NCBI GenBank assembly: GCA_963803295.1
Contig: CAWDMC010000010.1
Location: forward strand, 248,001 to 312,000
DNA length: 64,000 nt
Direction: 5' to 3'
Origin: CAWDMC01 sp963803295
Lineage (GTDB): Bacteria > Acidobacteriota > Terriglobia > UBA7540
In this document: positions 11,229-20,563 of the stretch, piece by piece
Layout of the letters: every line of letters begins with the position of its first letter
Position numbering within the stretch: position 1 is the stretch's first letter
Notes under the pieces: model-generated
What the model was told of the DNA's origin: nothing
What the model saw: the letters and a program-made list of their open reading frames with translations, nothing else
The model's database searches: none
Program-made: the position numbers and the translations under genes

Positions 11229-12170
11229 TCAGAATTCGTCCCAAAACCGCTCGCTTAGGTATTTATCGCCGCCATCACACAGAATTGTCACGATGACGCC
11301 GTCTTTGATCCTTGCCGCCACCTTGAGTGCTGCGGCCACGGCAGCGCCGGCCGAGATTCCCAGCAACATGCCTTCTTCGCGGGCCAGCCGAACGGTCATA
11401 GCATACGACGCTTCCGTAGCGATCTCTATGTTTTCGTCAGCCATGCTGGGGTCGTAAATCCCAGGCACAATGGCCGACGGCATGTGCTTCATGCCTTCGA
11501 GGCCATGGAAGGGTGAGTCCGGCTGAAACGAGACGCATTGGATCTCAGAACTCAGCTCTTTGAGACGCCGCGAGGTGCCAATGAAGGTGCCACTGGTACC
11601 GAGTCCGGCGACAAAATGGGTGATGCGGCCGCCGGTCTGGGAGAAGATCTCAGGGCCAGTGGTCTTGTAGTGGGCGCGCCAGTTAGCGGGATTGTCGTAT
11701 TGGTTGGCATAGAAGTGCTGAGAGGGATTTTCCTCCACTAATTGCCGCACTCGCCGGATCGCGCCGTCGGAACCTTCCATGGGGTCCGTGTAGATGATCT
11801 CCGCCCCGTAAGCCTTGAGGATTCGCTTGCGCTCTTCGCTGACATTCGAGGGCATGCAGAGCCTGACCTTGAATCCGCGCGCAGCGCCGATCATGGCGTA
11901 GGCAATCCCGGTATTGCCCGAAGTGGAATCGATCAGGGTTTTCCCCGCCGACAACAGTCCGGCACGCTCTGCCTCGAGGACTATGTTCATCGCCGGCCGG
12001 TCTTTGACGGAGCCGCCAGGATTGGCCCACTCAGCCTTGCCCAGAATCTCGACTCCCGGAAAGTCCCGCCCGACCCGCTGCAAGCGAACCAGTGGGGTAT
12101 TGCCGATGAGCGAGAGAACGTCTTGTCCGCGGCCTCTTAGCGCAGGCTGCTGAACGGGCCCTAGAGACAG
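11229..12170 (-). CDS. cysM: CysM-like PLP-dependent cysteine synthase, probable CTG start
   Basis: Fold-type II PLP enzyme that makes cysteine or a carrier-bound cysteine from an activated serine and sulfide or a protein thiocarboxylate. The PLP lysine is in NPGGSVKDRP, the phosphate loop is SGNTG, and the C-terminal GISAGAA is present. The first conventional start is a TTG at 12083, but the essential N-terminal motif LIGNTPLVRL is encoded in frame just upstream of it. The frame opens after a TGA, and the only plausible initiator is CTG at 12168-12170 with AGGGGG four bases upstream, giving 313 aa. Clustering with CysO-, Mec- and MoeZ-like genes suggests the thiocarboxylate route with O-phosphoserine as acceptor, as in Mycobacterium; the acceptor is inferred. 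Confidence 0.85.
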   Translation of the reverse strand: MSLGPVQQPALRGRGQDVLSLIGNTPLVRLQRVGRDFPGVEILGKAEWANPGGSVKDRPAMNIVLEAERAGLLSAGKTLIDSTSGNTGIAYAMIGAARGFKVRLCMPSNVSEERKRILKAYGAEIIYTDPMEGSDGAIRRVRQLVEENPSQHFYANQYDNPANWRAHYKTTGPEIFSQTGGRITHFVAGLGTSGTFIGTSRRLKELSSEIQCVSFQPDSPFHGLEGMKHMPSAIVPGIYDPSMADENIEIATEASYAMTVRLAREEGMLLGISAGAAVAAALKVAARIKDGVIVTILCDGGDKYLSERFWDEF

Positions 12171-12413
12171 ACTACCCCCTCATCCAAGTATCCGATCAAA
12201 ATGTCGTCAAACTGCCATTTTAATCAGCGTGTTTGCGGGTGTCAACCAAGATGACAAAAAGCCTCCAAAGTCAAGTCAATCGCATCTTGTGATATGCTCG
12301 CGCAGAGGCGCTCTCGGCGGAGCTATTTTCGTTGTCCGGAAATGGCTCAGGACAATTTAGAATTCAAGTCAAGAAGGATGATCAAGCTGGACTTAGCATA
12401 GGGCAGCATATTG

Positions 12414-12640
12414 ATGACCCATCGCCAAAATATTCTGGCCGCCATCCGTGGCGAAATACCTGACCGCCTGCCCTGGGGTTCCGCGCTTGGAATTCTGACA
12501 TCGTGTCCGCTTGCGCCAGGGAACGCTGGCCACGGACTTGCGGTCCCTTTCCCTGACCGAAATCTCGGACCGCCTTGGAGTGGTTGGTTCGAGGCCTTTT
12601 CGATGTGGAGGCCTCAATCCAGAACGCCATATTTTTCAAC
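12414..12640 (+). pseudogene. decayed URO-D-family (methyltransferase-like) N-terminal remnant
   Basis: The ATG at 12414 begins MTHRQNILAAIRGEIPDRLPW, a typical start of uroporphyrinogen-decarboxylase-family methyltransferase-like proteins. One extra G in the GGGG run at 12475-12478 moves the frame. The next frame reads RLEF, then TGA at 12496-12498 where Trp is expected, then HRVRLRQGTLATDLRSL. Near 12570 the frame shifts again to FDVEASIQNAIFFN. Two frameshifts, a nonsense codon and loss of everything C-terminal mark it as a dead fragment. A complete URO-D-family gene lies at 35346-36581, but from another subfamily by its N-terminus. The 240 bases upstream (12171-12413) show no clear gene. 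Confidence 0.75.
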
Positions 12641-12697
12641 AGACCGGGGTCAGCGCGGGCTCGTCGCCGCCGTGCCGAAACCGAACGAGGTACGCTG

Positions 12698-14314
12698 ATG
12701 AAAAGAGAGAAGGTTGTCGCAGCAGCTGGATCTTGTACGCCGATCTGTGACCTCTATGTTTGGCGAGTCATGACTCGCCGAGCTGGGCTACAGAATGGGG
12801 CACTGCTCCTTCTCGCCGCTGCCTTGTTGCTTGGCTCCGGGGTGGCGGTCCGCGCCCAGGATCTCACTTCCTTCGAGAAGCGGGTGACGGTGAAGGTATT
12901 GGACAACGGCTTGACAGTGGTGGTTTGCGAGCGTCATGAAGCGCCGGTTTTCTCGTTCTTCACTCACGTGGATGTCGGTGCCGATCGCGAATACCCGGGA
13001 ATCACCGGCCTGGCCCACATGTTCGAGCACATGGCCTTCAAAGGAACCGACAAGATCGGAACCACCAACTACCCGGAGGAAAAGGTAGCTCTCGAAAAAG
13101 TGGAGCAGGCCTACGCCGCCTATGACGCGGAGCGCCGCAAGGAATTCGGCAGCGATCCGGCCAAGGTGGCTGATCTCAAAAAAGGCTGGCAGGACGCCGC
13201 CCAGACGGCACAGAAGTATGTCGTGCCTCATGCCTTCGACACGATCGTGGAATCGAATGGTGGCGTCGGCATGAATGCCTTCACGGCATGGGATGAGACC
13301 GGCTACTTCTATTCGTTTCCAGTGAACCGCCTGGAGCTGTGGGCGTATCTCGAATCAGAGCGCTTCCTTCATCCCGTGATGCGGGAGTTCTACCAGGAGC
13401 GCAACGTGGTCTACGAAGAGCGCCGCATGCGCACCGACAGCAATCCGCAAGGAAGGCTGATCGAGCAGTTCCTGGGGACGTCCTTTATTGCCCACCCCTA
13501 CGGGCGACCGGTGGTCGGCTGGCCCTCCGACCTCGAGACCTTTTCCGCCACTGATGCCCAGCATTTCTTTGACAAGTACTACGTTGCGCCCGACCTAGTG
13601 GTGACGGTGGTGGGCGACGTTACACCCGGGCAGGCAATTCCCCTGGTAGAGGAGTACTTCGGCCGGCTGCCTAAGCGGCCCAAGCCCGAGATACTGCCCA
13701 CGGTCGAGCCGCCACAGCGCTCCGAGCGCCAGGTGATCCTGCGCGAGGCGGCTCAACCGATCTACATTGAGGGTTATCACAAACCCAGTGCTCGTAACCT
13801 CCAGGACGAGCCGGTGTTTGATACCTTGCAGGACCTCATGTCCAACGGACGCACCTCGCGTCTTTACCGCACGCTGGTGCGCGACAAGCAAATCGCTGCC
13901 TTCGCCGGTGGCTTCAACGATTTCCCCGGTGCCAAGTATCCCGACCTTTTCGTTTTCTATGCCGTTCCGACTCCCGGCCACGCGCCCGCGGAGTTGCGTG
14001 ACGCCATCCGCCCTGAGATCGACCGGCTGAAGAACGAGGACATCTCGGACGAGGAGCTGAAAATGGTGAAAACGCGCGTCAAGGCGGACTTAATTCGCCA
14101 GCTCGGCAGTAACCAGGGCCTGGCCCAGCAGCTTGGCACCAACCAGGCGCTCTACGGCGATTGGCGGGAGCTGTTCCGCGAGATTGAGCGCATCGACCAG
14201 GTGTCCAAAGCCGACATCCGGCGCGTGGCCAACCAGACGTTCTCGGCCTCCAATCGCGATGTCGGTATGCTTGAGACCGCGGCGCCGGCCAGCGGGAAGG
14301 AGGTGAAGCGATGA
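12698..14314 (+). CDS. exported M16 zinc peptidase, catalytic subunit
   Basis: Pitrilysin/insulinase-family peptidase, presumably periplasmic. The inverted zinc motif HMFEH is present in GLAHMFEHMAFKGT, with the distal glutamate in the VVYEERR region. An unusually long, charged insert (LEKVEQAYAAYDAERRK onward) lies between them. A signal-peptide core ends in VRAQ. The ATG at 12698 is preceded by ACGAGGT; ATG 12770 gives a more typical signal peptide but a weaker ribosome-binding site, so the start is uncertain. The stop overlaps the start of the next M16 gene by four bases (ATGA), so the two are translationally coupled and probably form a heterodimer. Confidence 0.88.
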   Translation: MKREKVVAAAGSCTPICDLYVWRVMTRRAGLQNGALLLLAAALLLGSGVAVRAQDLTSFEKRVTVKVLDNGLTVVVCERHEAPVFSFFTHVDVGADREYPGITGLAHMFEHMAFKGTDKIGTTNYPEEKVALEKVEQAYAAYDAERRKEFGSDPAKVADLKKGWQDAAQTAQKYVVPHAFDTIVESNGGVGMNAFTAWDETGYFYSFPVNRLELWAYLESERFLHPVMREFYQERNVVYEERRMRTDSNPQGRLIEQFLGTSFIAHPYGRPVVGWPSDLETFSATDAQHFFDKYYVAPDLVVTVVGDVTPGQAIPLVEEYFGRLPKRPKPEILPTVEPPQRSERQVILREAAQPIYIEGYHKPSARNLQDEPVFDTLQDLMSNGRTSRLYRTLVRDKQIAAFAGGFNDFPGAKYPDLFVFYAVPTPGHAPAELRDAIRPEIDRLKNEDISDEELKMVKTRVKADLIRQLGSNQGLAQQLGTNQALYGDWRELFREIERIDQVSKADIRRVANQTFSASNRDVGMLETAAPASGKEVKR

Positions 14315-15762
14315 GCGCTCGGATAAGACTTATCGCGGTTGCGGCAATGATCATGTTAGCGGGCGCGCTGGCACCCTCGCTCTGCGGTCAGGCGAAAGAC
14401 TGGCAGGAGGTCAAGATTCCACCCTTGCCTGCGTTTCATCCCGAGCAGCCTTTGCGGCTTGTTCTGCCGAACGGGATGACGATCTTCCTCGAAGAGGACC
14501 ACGAGCTGCCTCTCGTCCGCGGTGTGGCCCGAGTGCGGGGCGGTTCACGCGATGAGCCCGCGTCGAAAGTAGGGTTGGTAGACATTTACGGCGACGTCTG
14601 GCGCACCGGCGGAACCAAAACCAAAACCGGCGACGAACTGGACGATTATCTTGAGGCGCGCGGCGCCCGCGTGGAGAGTTCGGGAGGCGTCGATTCTACC
14701 ACGCTCAGCTTCGACTGCTTGAAGGAGAATCTCGACCAGGTGTTCCCGGTGTTCGTCGATCTGCTACGTTCGCCCGAGTTCCGCGCCGACAAGGTTCTCG
14801 TAGCCCAGAGGCAGGTGGAGACTGGCATCGCCAGGCGCAACGATCAGCCCGGCGCCGTTGCTTCGCGTGAGGCCCGCAAAATCGCCTACGGAGCGGATTC
14901 TCCGTATGCCCGCGAACCCGAGTACGCCACCGTGCAGGCAGTGATGCGCGAGGATCTGACGAAGTGGCACGATACCTACGTTCATCCCAACAACATCATT
15001 CTCGGAGTCGTGGGCGATTTCGATGCGAAGGCCATGGAGGCGAGACTTCGGTCTGCGTTCGCGGACTGGACCAAAGGTGCTGCCCCCAAGCCGCTTCAAA
15101 TCACTTTTGCCGGTCCCAAACCTGGCGTCTACTTCGTGGAGAAGGAAGACGTCAACCAGAGCAACATCCGCCTGGTGGCGATCGGCATCCGTCGCGACAA
15201 TCCCGACTACTACGCGATCCAGGTGCTCGACGAGTTGTTCGGCGGCGGGTTCTCCTCGCGCCTGGTGCAGGACGTCCGCACCGCCAAGGGATTAGCTTAC
15301 GCCGTGGGCGGCGGCATCCGTGCGGAGTACGACCATCCGGGTCTCTTCCAGATTAGCGCTGGTACCCAGAGCGCCAGGACTGGAGCGGCGATCCAGGCAA
15401 TCTACGACCAGATCGACGGGCTCAGGTCACATCCGCCCACTGTCGAAGAGATCAAGAAAGCCAAGGACTCTATTCTCAATTCCTTCGTCTTTGAGGTCGA
15501 TTCCAAACAGAAAGTGTTAGAGCGGCGGATCGCATATGACTTCTATGGCTATCCCGCCGACTTTCTGGAGCGGTACCGCGCTGGGATCGAAAAGGTGACA
15601 CCGGGGGACGTCTCCCGTGCGGTGGAGAAGTACGTCCAGAAGGACCAGTTGGCGCTTGTGGTGGTCGGTAGGTCCGCCGATTTCGACAAGCCTCTGGCAG
15701 AGTTCGGCAAGGTGACGACACTGGATATTACCATTCCACCGCCGCCGGGAGGTGGACAGTAG
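14311..15762 (+). CDS. exported M16 peptidase-like protein, non-catalytic partner
   Basis: 483 residues with a signal peptide (core MIMLAGALAPSLCG) and the two-domain M16 fold. At the position of the zinc motif the protein reads GLVDIYGDVWRTGGT and therefore lacks HxxEH. The C-terminal substrate-binding segment GGGFSSRL and TAKGLAYAVGG, which holds the conserved Arg/Tyr pair, is intact. This is the known division of labour in heterodimeric M16B proteases: one subunit has the metal site and the other the R/Y site. It overlaps the upstream gene by four bases. The proline/glycine tail PPPPGGGQ is probably flexible. Confidence 0.9.
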   Translation: MSARIRLIAVAAMIMLAGALAPSLCGQAKDWQEVKIPPLPAFHPEQPLRLVLPNGMTIFLEEDHELPLVRGVARVRGGSRDEPASKVGLVDIYGDVWRTGGTKTKTGDELDDYLEARGARVESSGGVDSTTLSFDCLKENLDQVFPVFVDLLRSPEFRADKVLVAQRQVETGIARRNDQPGAVASREARKIAYGADSPYAREPEYATVQAVMREDLTKWHDTYVHPNNIILGVVGDFDAKAMEARLRSAFADWTKGAAPKPLQITFAGPKPGVYFVEKEDVNQSNIRLVAIGIRRDNPDYYAIQVLDELFGGGFSSRLVQDVRTAKGLAYAVGGGIRAEYDHPGLFQISAGTQSARTGAAIQAIYDQIDGLRSHPPTVEEIKKAKDSILNSFVFEVDSKQKVLERRIAYDFYGYPADFLERYRAGIEKVTPGDVSRAVEKYVQKDQLALVVVGRSADFDKPLAEFGKVTTLDITIPPPPGGGQ

Positions 15763-15809
15763 CTCTTCATGCGCAGCGGTTGTGCCACGGCGAATCTTGC
15801 GATCAGCGC

Positions 15810-18554
15810 TTAGTGTGATGTGTCTGAAACGGTCCGGGCGGCTTGGTCTGCTGGGCTGGACCGGGTGCAAAGGCTGAGCCATCCGTTTCTTTGTGAATCT
15901 TTTCTTGCAGCCCGAATCCGGCGCAGAGTCTCTGCGGTGCGGGAATCATCCGGTTCGATCTGTAGGGCATTGAGGAACTCTCGCTCTCCGCTCGCCAGTC
16001 GGCCGATTTGGCAATAGGTGATTCCAAGCGCCCGGTGGAGTTCTACAGCCGACTCGCAGCGGCCGCAATACCGAAGGGCCTCCTGATAGCGCGAGATCGC
16101 ACTGGACCAGTCGCGGGCACTTGCTGCTTCGTGTGCCAAGCGGGCTATAAGGCCGACCTCCTGCGACACGTGATTACGCAATTCCGTGTCCTGCAAGAGA
16201 CCTTGATACTTCCGGGCCTCAGTATCGCGTGAGGTTCGACCAGCTTGGGCCAAGCTGTACAAGGCTCGCCATTGATCCGGAGAGGCCTGGAGCGCCATTT
16301 TCCAGCACTCGATAGCCTTTTCCGTTTGCCCAAGCTCGAACCAGCTCTGACCCAGGAGAAACTTCGCCTCCGCATTTTGCGGCTCAAGCCTCACGGCCTG
16401 GCCCAGGTAGTTTACCGAAAGTGGAATGTCCTTAGCCTGTCGTTCCAAGAGTCCGAATAAGTACCAACAGGCTGCCACCTTCGGGGAAAGCTGGCAGGCA
16501 GCCCGCAGTTCCTTCCGGGCTTCAGCAATCCTTCCCAGATCGTAAAGGGTTCGCCCCGTATACAGGCGCACTAGGCCAGAGTTTGGGTCCAGGTGTTCGG
16601 CCGACGAAAACTCTTCAAGGGCCGCCTCATAGAAGTAGAGGGCCGTCAGTGCCGTGCCGAAGTTCAGATGCGCTTGGACTGACCGAGGCTGAAGCTCCGA
16701 TAAGCTTTTGAGCGTACAGGTCGCGTCAATCAAACGGCCCGACTTAGACTGCAGGCTTGCCAACGCTCGCAAAACACTTGGTTCGCGAGGAGCGATTTGA
16801 ATCGCCTGTTTGAGTTCCTCCTCGGCTTCCACATCATGACCCTGACTCGCCAACAGGAGCCCTAGATTGGCGTGCGCTGCGGCAAACTTGGGACTGGTTT
16901 CGATGGCCTGCCGGAAAAGCTTTCCAGCCTCGTTCTTCTTTCCTTCTTTATCGTAGAGGACTCCGAGGGTAACTTGCGCCTCGATGTACTGGGGATCTAT
17001 GCTTAACGCAGTCCGGACCTCTGTCTCTGCCTCCTCCGTTTTCCCTTCGTCCAAATACACTGATCCCAGTTGGCAGTGGGCCCCGGCCAAGTTGGGATCG
17101 AGCTTAATGGTCCGCCTTAAGTGAAGTTCCTGTTCACGCCGGTCTCCGCCTTCGCCCAACGCAAGGGCGAAATCGTATTCGATTTGTGGGTCGCTGGAAT
17201 CGAGCTTGAGAGCCTCACGGTATAGGCCAATCGCCCGTATTGTTTCACCCCGTTTCATCGCGGCAATGGCCTGAGCATGAAGAGCAGCTGCGCTCTTCTT
17301 GTTACGATCGTTAGCTTCCAGCGCAAGATATTTCTGGAACTCTTCGCTAGCTCGCCCTGCCTCGTTCAGGCCGCGAAGAACTTTAGAGAGTTCGCGGTGA
17401 GCTTGTGACTCCTCAGGGTTTAACTGAACCGCAGTTTGTAGTTGCTCACGGGCGAGCTCACCGAGTCCGAGATGTTCCAGGACGAACCCCAATTCGTACC
17501 TGATTGTGTAGTCGTCCGGCTTTGTCCTCACTGCTTGCTCAAGCGACTCGCGGGCCTCACGAAGCTGGTTCAGATCACGGTAGGCTCGACCGAGCAAGTA
17601 ATAAGCCTGGGAGTCGCCAGATTGTTGACGGGTGTAATCTTTAAGAACTGTTACCGCCTCCGCAGCGTTTCCGCTGGTGAGCAAGGCCTCCGCCAGGAGA
17701 ACTCGGGCCGGCCCATTCTGTGGATCGAGGTGCAGCACATGACGGTAGCTCTCCCCAGCCATCTGGGGATTGGCCAGCTTCTGATATGCGTTCCCAAGTT
17801 GAAAGTAGGCTTCGGCAGAGTCGGGGGAGGTGATGAGGAGCTCGTTAAGAGCTCGGATGGCTGCGTCAAAATCCCCGCTAGCAATGTAGGCCGTCCCGAG
17901 GGCCAGCCGGTACGCTGGCTCTTGGGGAGCGAGAGCCAGCGCTTTCTTCAGGTAGAAGAGAACTGCGGGATACTTCTTCTGAGCTCCGAGCACATGGGCC
18001 AGATTGAAGCAAGCCAAGTCGAATTGGGGATCGAGGTCAAGCGCTGTTCTGAACTCTTGTTCGGATGATTCGTACGTCCCCATGGCCTCGAATGCCAATC
18101 CCAAAGCATTGTGAGCCATGGCATCTTGCGGCGTATGTCGAAGCATGAGTTGCAATTCCTGTGCAGCGCGATCGGCCTTATTTTGCTGAAGGAACGCCAA
18201 GCCGAGACCGTAGTGAGCCTTCCACAGTTCGGGGTCTTTGCTCACGGCATTCTGAAATGCAAGGCGCGCGCATTCCACCTCTCCCCCTTCCAAGTAAAAC
18301 TGGCCGAGACGACCGTAAGAAATCGCTGAACCGTCGGCGCTCAAGGCCCGTAAGAGCTCGCCGCCCTGCGACGTGGACTGGGCGAATTGGCTGCACGCGG
18401 CAGGAAGCTCAGACAACTGGCCGGCGAAAGCCTGACTGGTCCGGCCTGATCCGAACAGCTCGAAGAAAGCAACAAAGAACACAACGAGAAGCCAAACAAA
18501 ACATGTCTTTCGGCGGTTCGGAATGGTTTTGCAAGAAGTGAATTGGCGTTGCAT
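15810..18554 (-). CDS. large exported TPR protein
   Basis: 914 residues: an N-terminal signal or membrane segment (WLLVVFFVAFFELF near residues 21-34), then almost continuous tetratricopeptide repeats. Repeat signatures such as AHNALGLAFEAMGTYESSEQ recur about every 34 residues. TPR arrays bind proteins or peptides; no enzyme motif is seen. The ATG at 18554 is chosen over a TTG at 18605 that abuts the upstream stop, because it gives a sensible signal sequence. It follows another exported TPR gene by 51 bases and converges with the M16 pair. It belongs to the leftward arm of the catabolic locus, so a role in assembling or presenting substrates to the surface machinery is possible but unproven. 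Confidence 0.85.
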   Translation of the reverse strand: MQRQFTSCKTIPNRRKTCFVWLLVVFFVAFFELFGSGRTSQAFAGQLSELPAACSQFAQSTSQGGELLRALSADGSAISYGRLGQFYLEGGEVECARLAFQNAVSKDPELWKAHYGLGLAFLQQNKADRAAQELQLMLRHTPQDAMAHNALGLAFEAMGTYESSEQEFRTALDLDPQFDLACFNLAHVLGAQKKYPAVLFYLKKALALAPQEPAYRLALGTAYIASGDFDAAIRALNELLITSPDSAEAYFQLGNAYQKLANPQMAGESYRHVLHLDPQNGPARVLLAEALLTSGNAAEAVTVLKDYTRQQSGDSQAYYLLGRAYRDLNQLREARESLEQAVRTKPDDYTIRYELGFVLEHLGLGELAREQLQTAVQLNPEESQAHRELSKVLRGLNEAGRASEEFQKYLALEANDRNKKSAAALHAQAIAAMKRGETIRAIGLYREALKLDSSDPQIEYDFALALGEGGDRREQELHLRRTIKLDPNLAGAHCQLGSVYLDEGKTEEAETEVRTALSIDPQYIEAQVTLGVLYDKEGKKNEAGKLFRQAIETSPKFAAAHANLGLLLASQGHDVEAEEELKQAIQIAPREPSVLRALASLQSKSGRLIDATCTLKSLSELQPRSVQAHLNFGTALTALYFYEAALEEFSSAEHLDPNSGLVRLYTGRTLYDLGRIAEARKELRAACQLSPKVAACWYLFGLLERQAKDIPLSVNYLGQAVRLEPQNAEAKFLLGQSWFELGQTEKAIECWKMALQASPDQWRALYSLAQAGRTSRDTEARKYQGLLQDTELRNHVSQEVGLIARLAHEAASARDWSSAISRYQEALRYCGRCESAVELHRALGITYCQIGRLASGEREFLNALQIEPDDSRTAETLRRIRAARKDSQRNGWLSLCTRSSPADQAARTVSDTSH

Positions 18555-18605
18555 GGGAAAATGGAACCTCGTCCAACAACCCGCCGATCTTTGTGTCAGC
18601 TCCAA

Positions 18606-20255
18606 TCACTGAGACTGGGTGCGCTCGCGATTACCCGGCAAAGACGAAAGGGCTCGCTCCGCCGCGGCAAACTGCGGGTCGATGGCGAGGGCGGTTTTTA
18701 GTGCCTGCCTCGCCTGCGCTAACGACTTTTGCGCAATGTAGAGCTGAGCGAGGTGGTAGTAGGCTGGCGCGAGGTTGGAATCGAGTTGGATCGCCCTATC
18801 CAATTCCTTCTTTTGTCCCTCATGATCACCCAGTCCGTTCAACGCCAGCGAGAGATTGTAGTGCAAGCGGGCGCTATTTGGGTCCAACATGAGCGCCCGA
18901 CGGAATTGCTCAGCCGCCTGCTGTAATTGCCCTGCTGCGAGCAGTTCTCCACCCCTATTGTAATATTGGACGGACTGCAATTTCTCCTGATCGCGAACTT
19001 TCAGTGCTTGAAAAGCCTTCGCTTCTTCGCTCGCGCCACTTTGGTCGTTCAATTGGCGCAGGACGCCGGCTAGCTGGTAATGGACATCGGCCCCGCCTGG
19101 GTTAAGTTTCTCCGCCATCGCGAGTTCCTGGGCAGCCTCTACATATTTTCTCAGATGAGCATGGACAACACCCAGGTTATAAAGAAGATCATAATCTTTG
19201 CCACCCAGTTGCGACGCCCGCTCCAAAGCTCCTGCCGCGTCCTCATACTGTGCTAAGTCCTTGTAAACCCGGCCGAGCCAGTAGTGGCCCTGATAGTCTC
19301 GCGGCTGTCGCCCAACGTAGCTCTGGAAAACGCCAAGTGCCTCCCTCTGTTGAGAATTTGCCAAGAGGGCAATCCCGAGCGAAAGCAGGATATGAGTATT
19401 CGCAGGATCCAGTTTGATGGCCTGACGATAGCTCCTTACGGCCTCTGGAAATCGTTTCTGCTGCCCATAAGCAGCCCCAAGATTGAGATACGCTTCTACG
19501 AAGGTCGGTTTAGACGCGGCTAGCTTTCGCAGTACTTCGATCGACTTTTCAAACTTCCCGTCCTCCGAATAAGCGATACCGAGAGCCAACTGATAAGTGG
19601 GCTGCTCCGGATCGAGACTAACCGCCTTCTGCGAGTGGAAGACAGCAGCGCCGAACCTCTTCTCCTCGCTGGCAACATGGGCCAGGTTGTAATATCCCAG
19701 GGCGAAGCGAGGATTGAGAGTTACGGCCTTTTCATACTCTTCGCGCGCTCCCTCAAGATTCGAGTTTTCCAAAGCCAAGCCTAAGGCGTTATGCGCCAAA
19801 AAGGAATCGGGCGCTTGCCCGAGAACTGCGCGAAGTTCTTGGATTGCCCGGTTGGAATCACCCGATTGCAATAGCGCGATGGCTAGGGCGTAGCGGGTTT
19901 GCCACAGGTGAGGGTCGAGGTCTAGGGCAAGTTCATAGGCAGCAATCGCGCAAGGGAATTGGTTCTGCTCCGCGAAAGAATGGCCTAGTGCATCGTACGA
20001 TTCCCCAGAGGGGACTGACTCAGCCTTTGTTATGAGTTCGTGGATTTCCGAGGATGAACTTCCCAGTGCTTGGCAGGAATTGGGAAGCGAACGGCTCTGG
20101 GAGCCGCTGATTTCGAACGCCGCTCGGGTTGCCAAGGGGTTGCCGAGTCCGATTGACGCTAGGAAGAGGCCAACTCCAATCAAGGCATGAGCACGTGTTT
20201 TTTGATTGGGGGGCCGATGCTCACGCAACCTGGCTCTGCCTTCTCGAATGATCAC
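18606..20255 (-). CDS. exported TPR protein
   Basis: 549 residues with a hydrophobic signal region (ALIGVGLFLASIGL), then tetratricopeptide repeats (for example AYLNLGAAYGQQKRFPEAVR) to near the C-terminus. The start is GTG at 20255 with only a weak ribosome-binding site. Its repeats resemble those of the downstream 914-residue protein, so the two probably arose by duplication. No catalytic domain is visible. It is the third gene of the leftward arm, after the DeoR-like regulator and the glycosidase-like gene. Confidence 0.85.
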   Translation of the reverse strand: MIIREGRARLREHRPPNQKTRAHALIGVGLFLASIGLGNPLATRAAFEISGSQSRSLPNSCQALGSSSSEIHELITKAESVPSGESYDALGHSFAEQNQFPCAIAAYELALDLDPHLWQTRYALAIALLQSGDSNRAIQELRAVLGQAPDSFLAHNALGLALENSNLEGAREEYEKAVTLNPRFALGYYNLAHVASEEKRFGAAVFHSQKAVSLDPEQPTYQLALGIAYSEDGKFEKSIEVLRKLAASKPTFVEAYLNLGAAYGQQKRFPEAVRSYRQAIKLDPANTHILLSLGIALLANSQQREALGVFQSYVGRQPRDYQGHYWLGRVYKDLAQYEDAAGALERASQLGGKDYDLLYNLGVVHAHLRKYVEAAQELAMAEKLNPGGADVHYQLAGVLRQLNDQSGASEEAKAFQALKVRDQEKLQSVQYYNRGGELLAAGQLQQAAEQFRRALMLDPNSARLHYNLSLALNGLGDHEGQKKELDRAIQLDSNLAPAYYHLAQLYIAQKSLAQARQALKTALAIDPQFAAAERALSSLPGNRERTQSQ

Positions 20256-20563
20256 CTTCGCTTGAAACTGGCACGCCCATACAGCGGCGCCTTCACCGGC
20301 CTATCCGATCAAGTCGCTGGCGGCGGGACTTCCTTTAGCGCACTTCCCAAGAGAATCAGCTCAAATTCGCTTCTCGGCTCCTTCTGTGGGCCAGCCTGAA
20401 GTTTAACATAACGTCGAACGATAGGCCGCGCCCGAACGCCCTTTGGGAATTCATCGCCTAGCCAAGATTCCCGTCTCTCCTGTTCGACAGGCGAACTCCG
20501 CCGCGCCCCGACATACATCGCCTTCGCGATGTGATTTTTGGGGGGACCCCTCATCTTGGCGTG
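20256..20563. other. intergenic gap between glycosidase-like and TPR genes
   Basis: No convincing gene. An 81-codon open frame on the minus strand (20309-20554) has no recognisable domain or good ribosome-binding site. A perfect 7-base stem, ACATCGC/GCGATGT with a CTTC loop (20515-20532), lies 32 bases past the glycosidase-like stop. It lacks a U run on that strand, so termination is uncertain. Confidence 0.4.

Noticed and set aside
15810..20255. Possible CRISPR or DNA-level repeat array
   Set aside because: The periodicity is at protein level (about 34 residues, TPR); the DNA units are diverged and there are no constant repeats with unique spacers.
20309..20554. 81-codon minus-strand open frame between the glycosidase-like and TPR genes
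   Set aside because: No domain, poor start context, unusual composition; kept only as a note in the gap entry.
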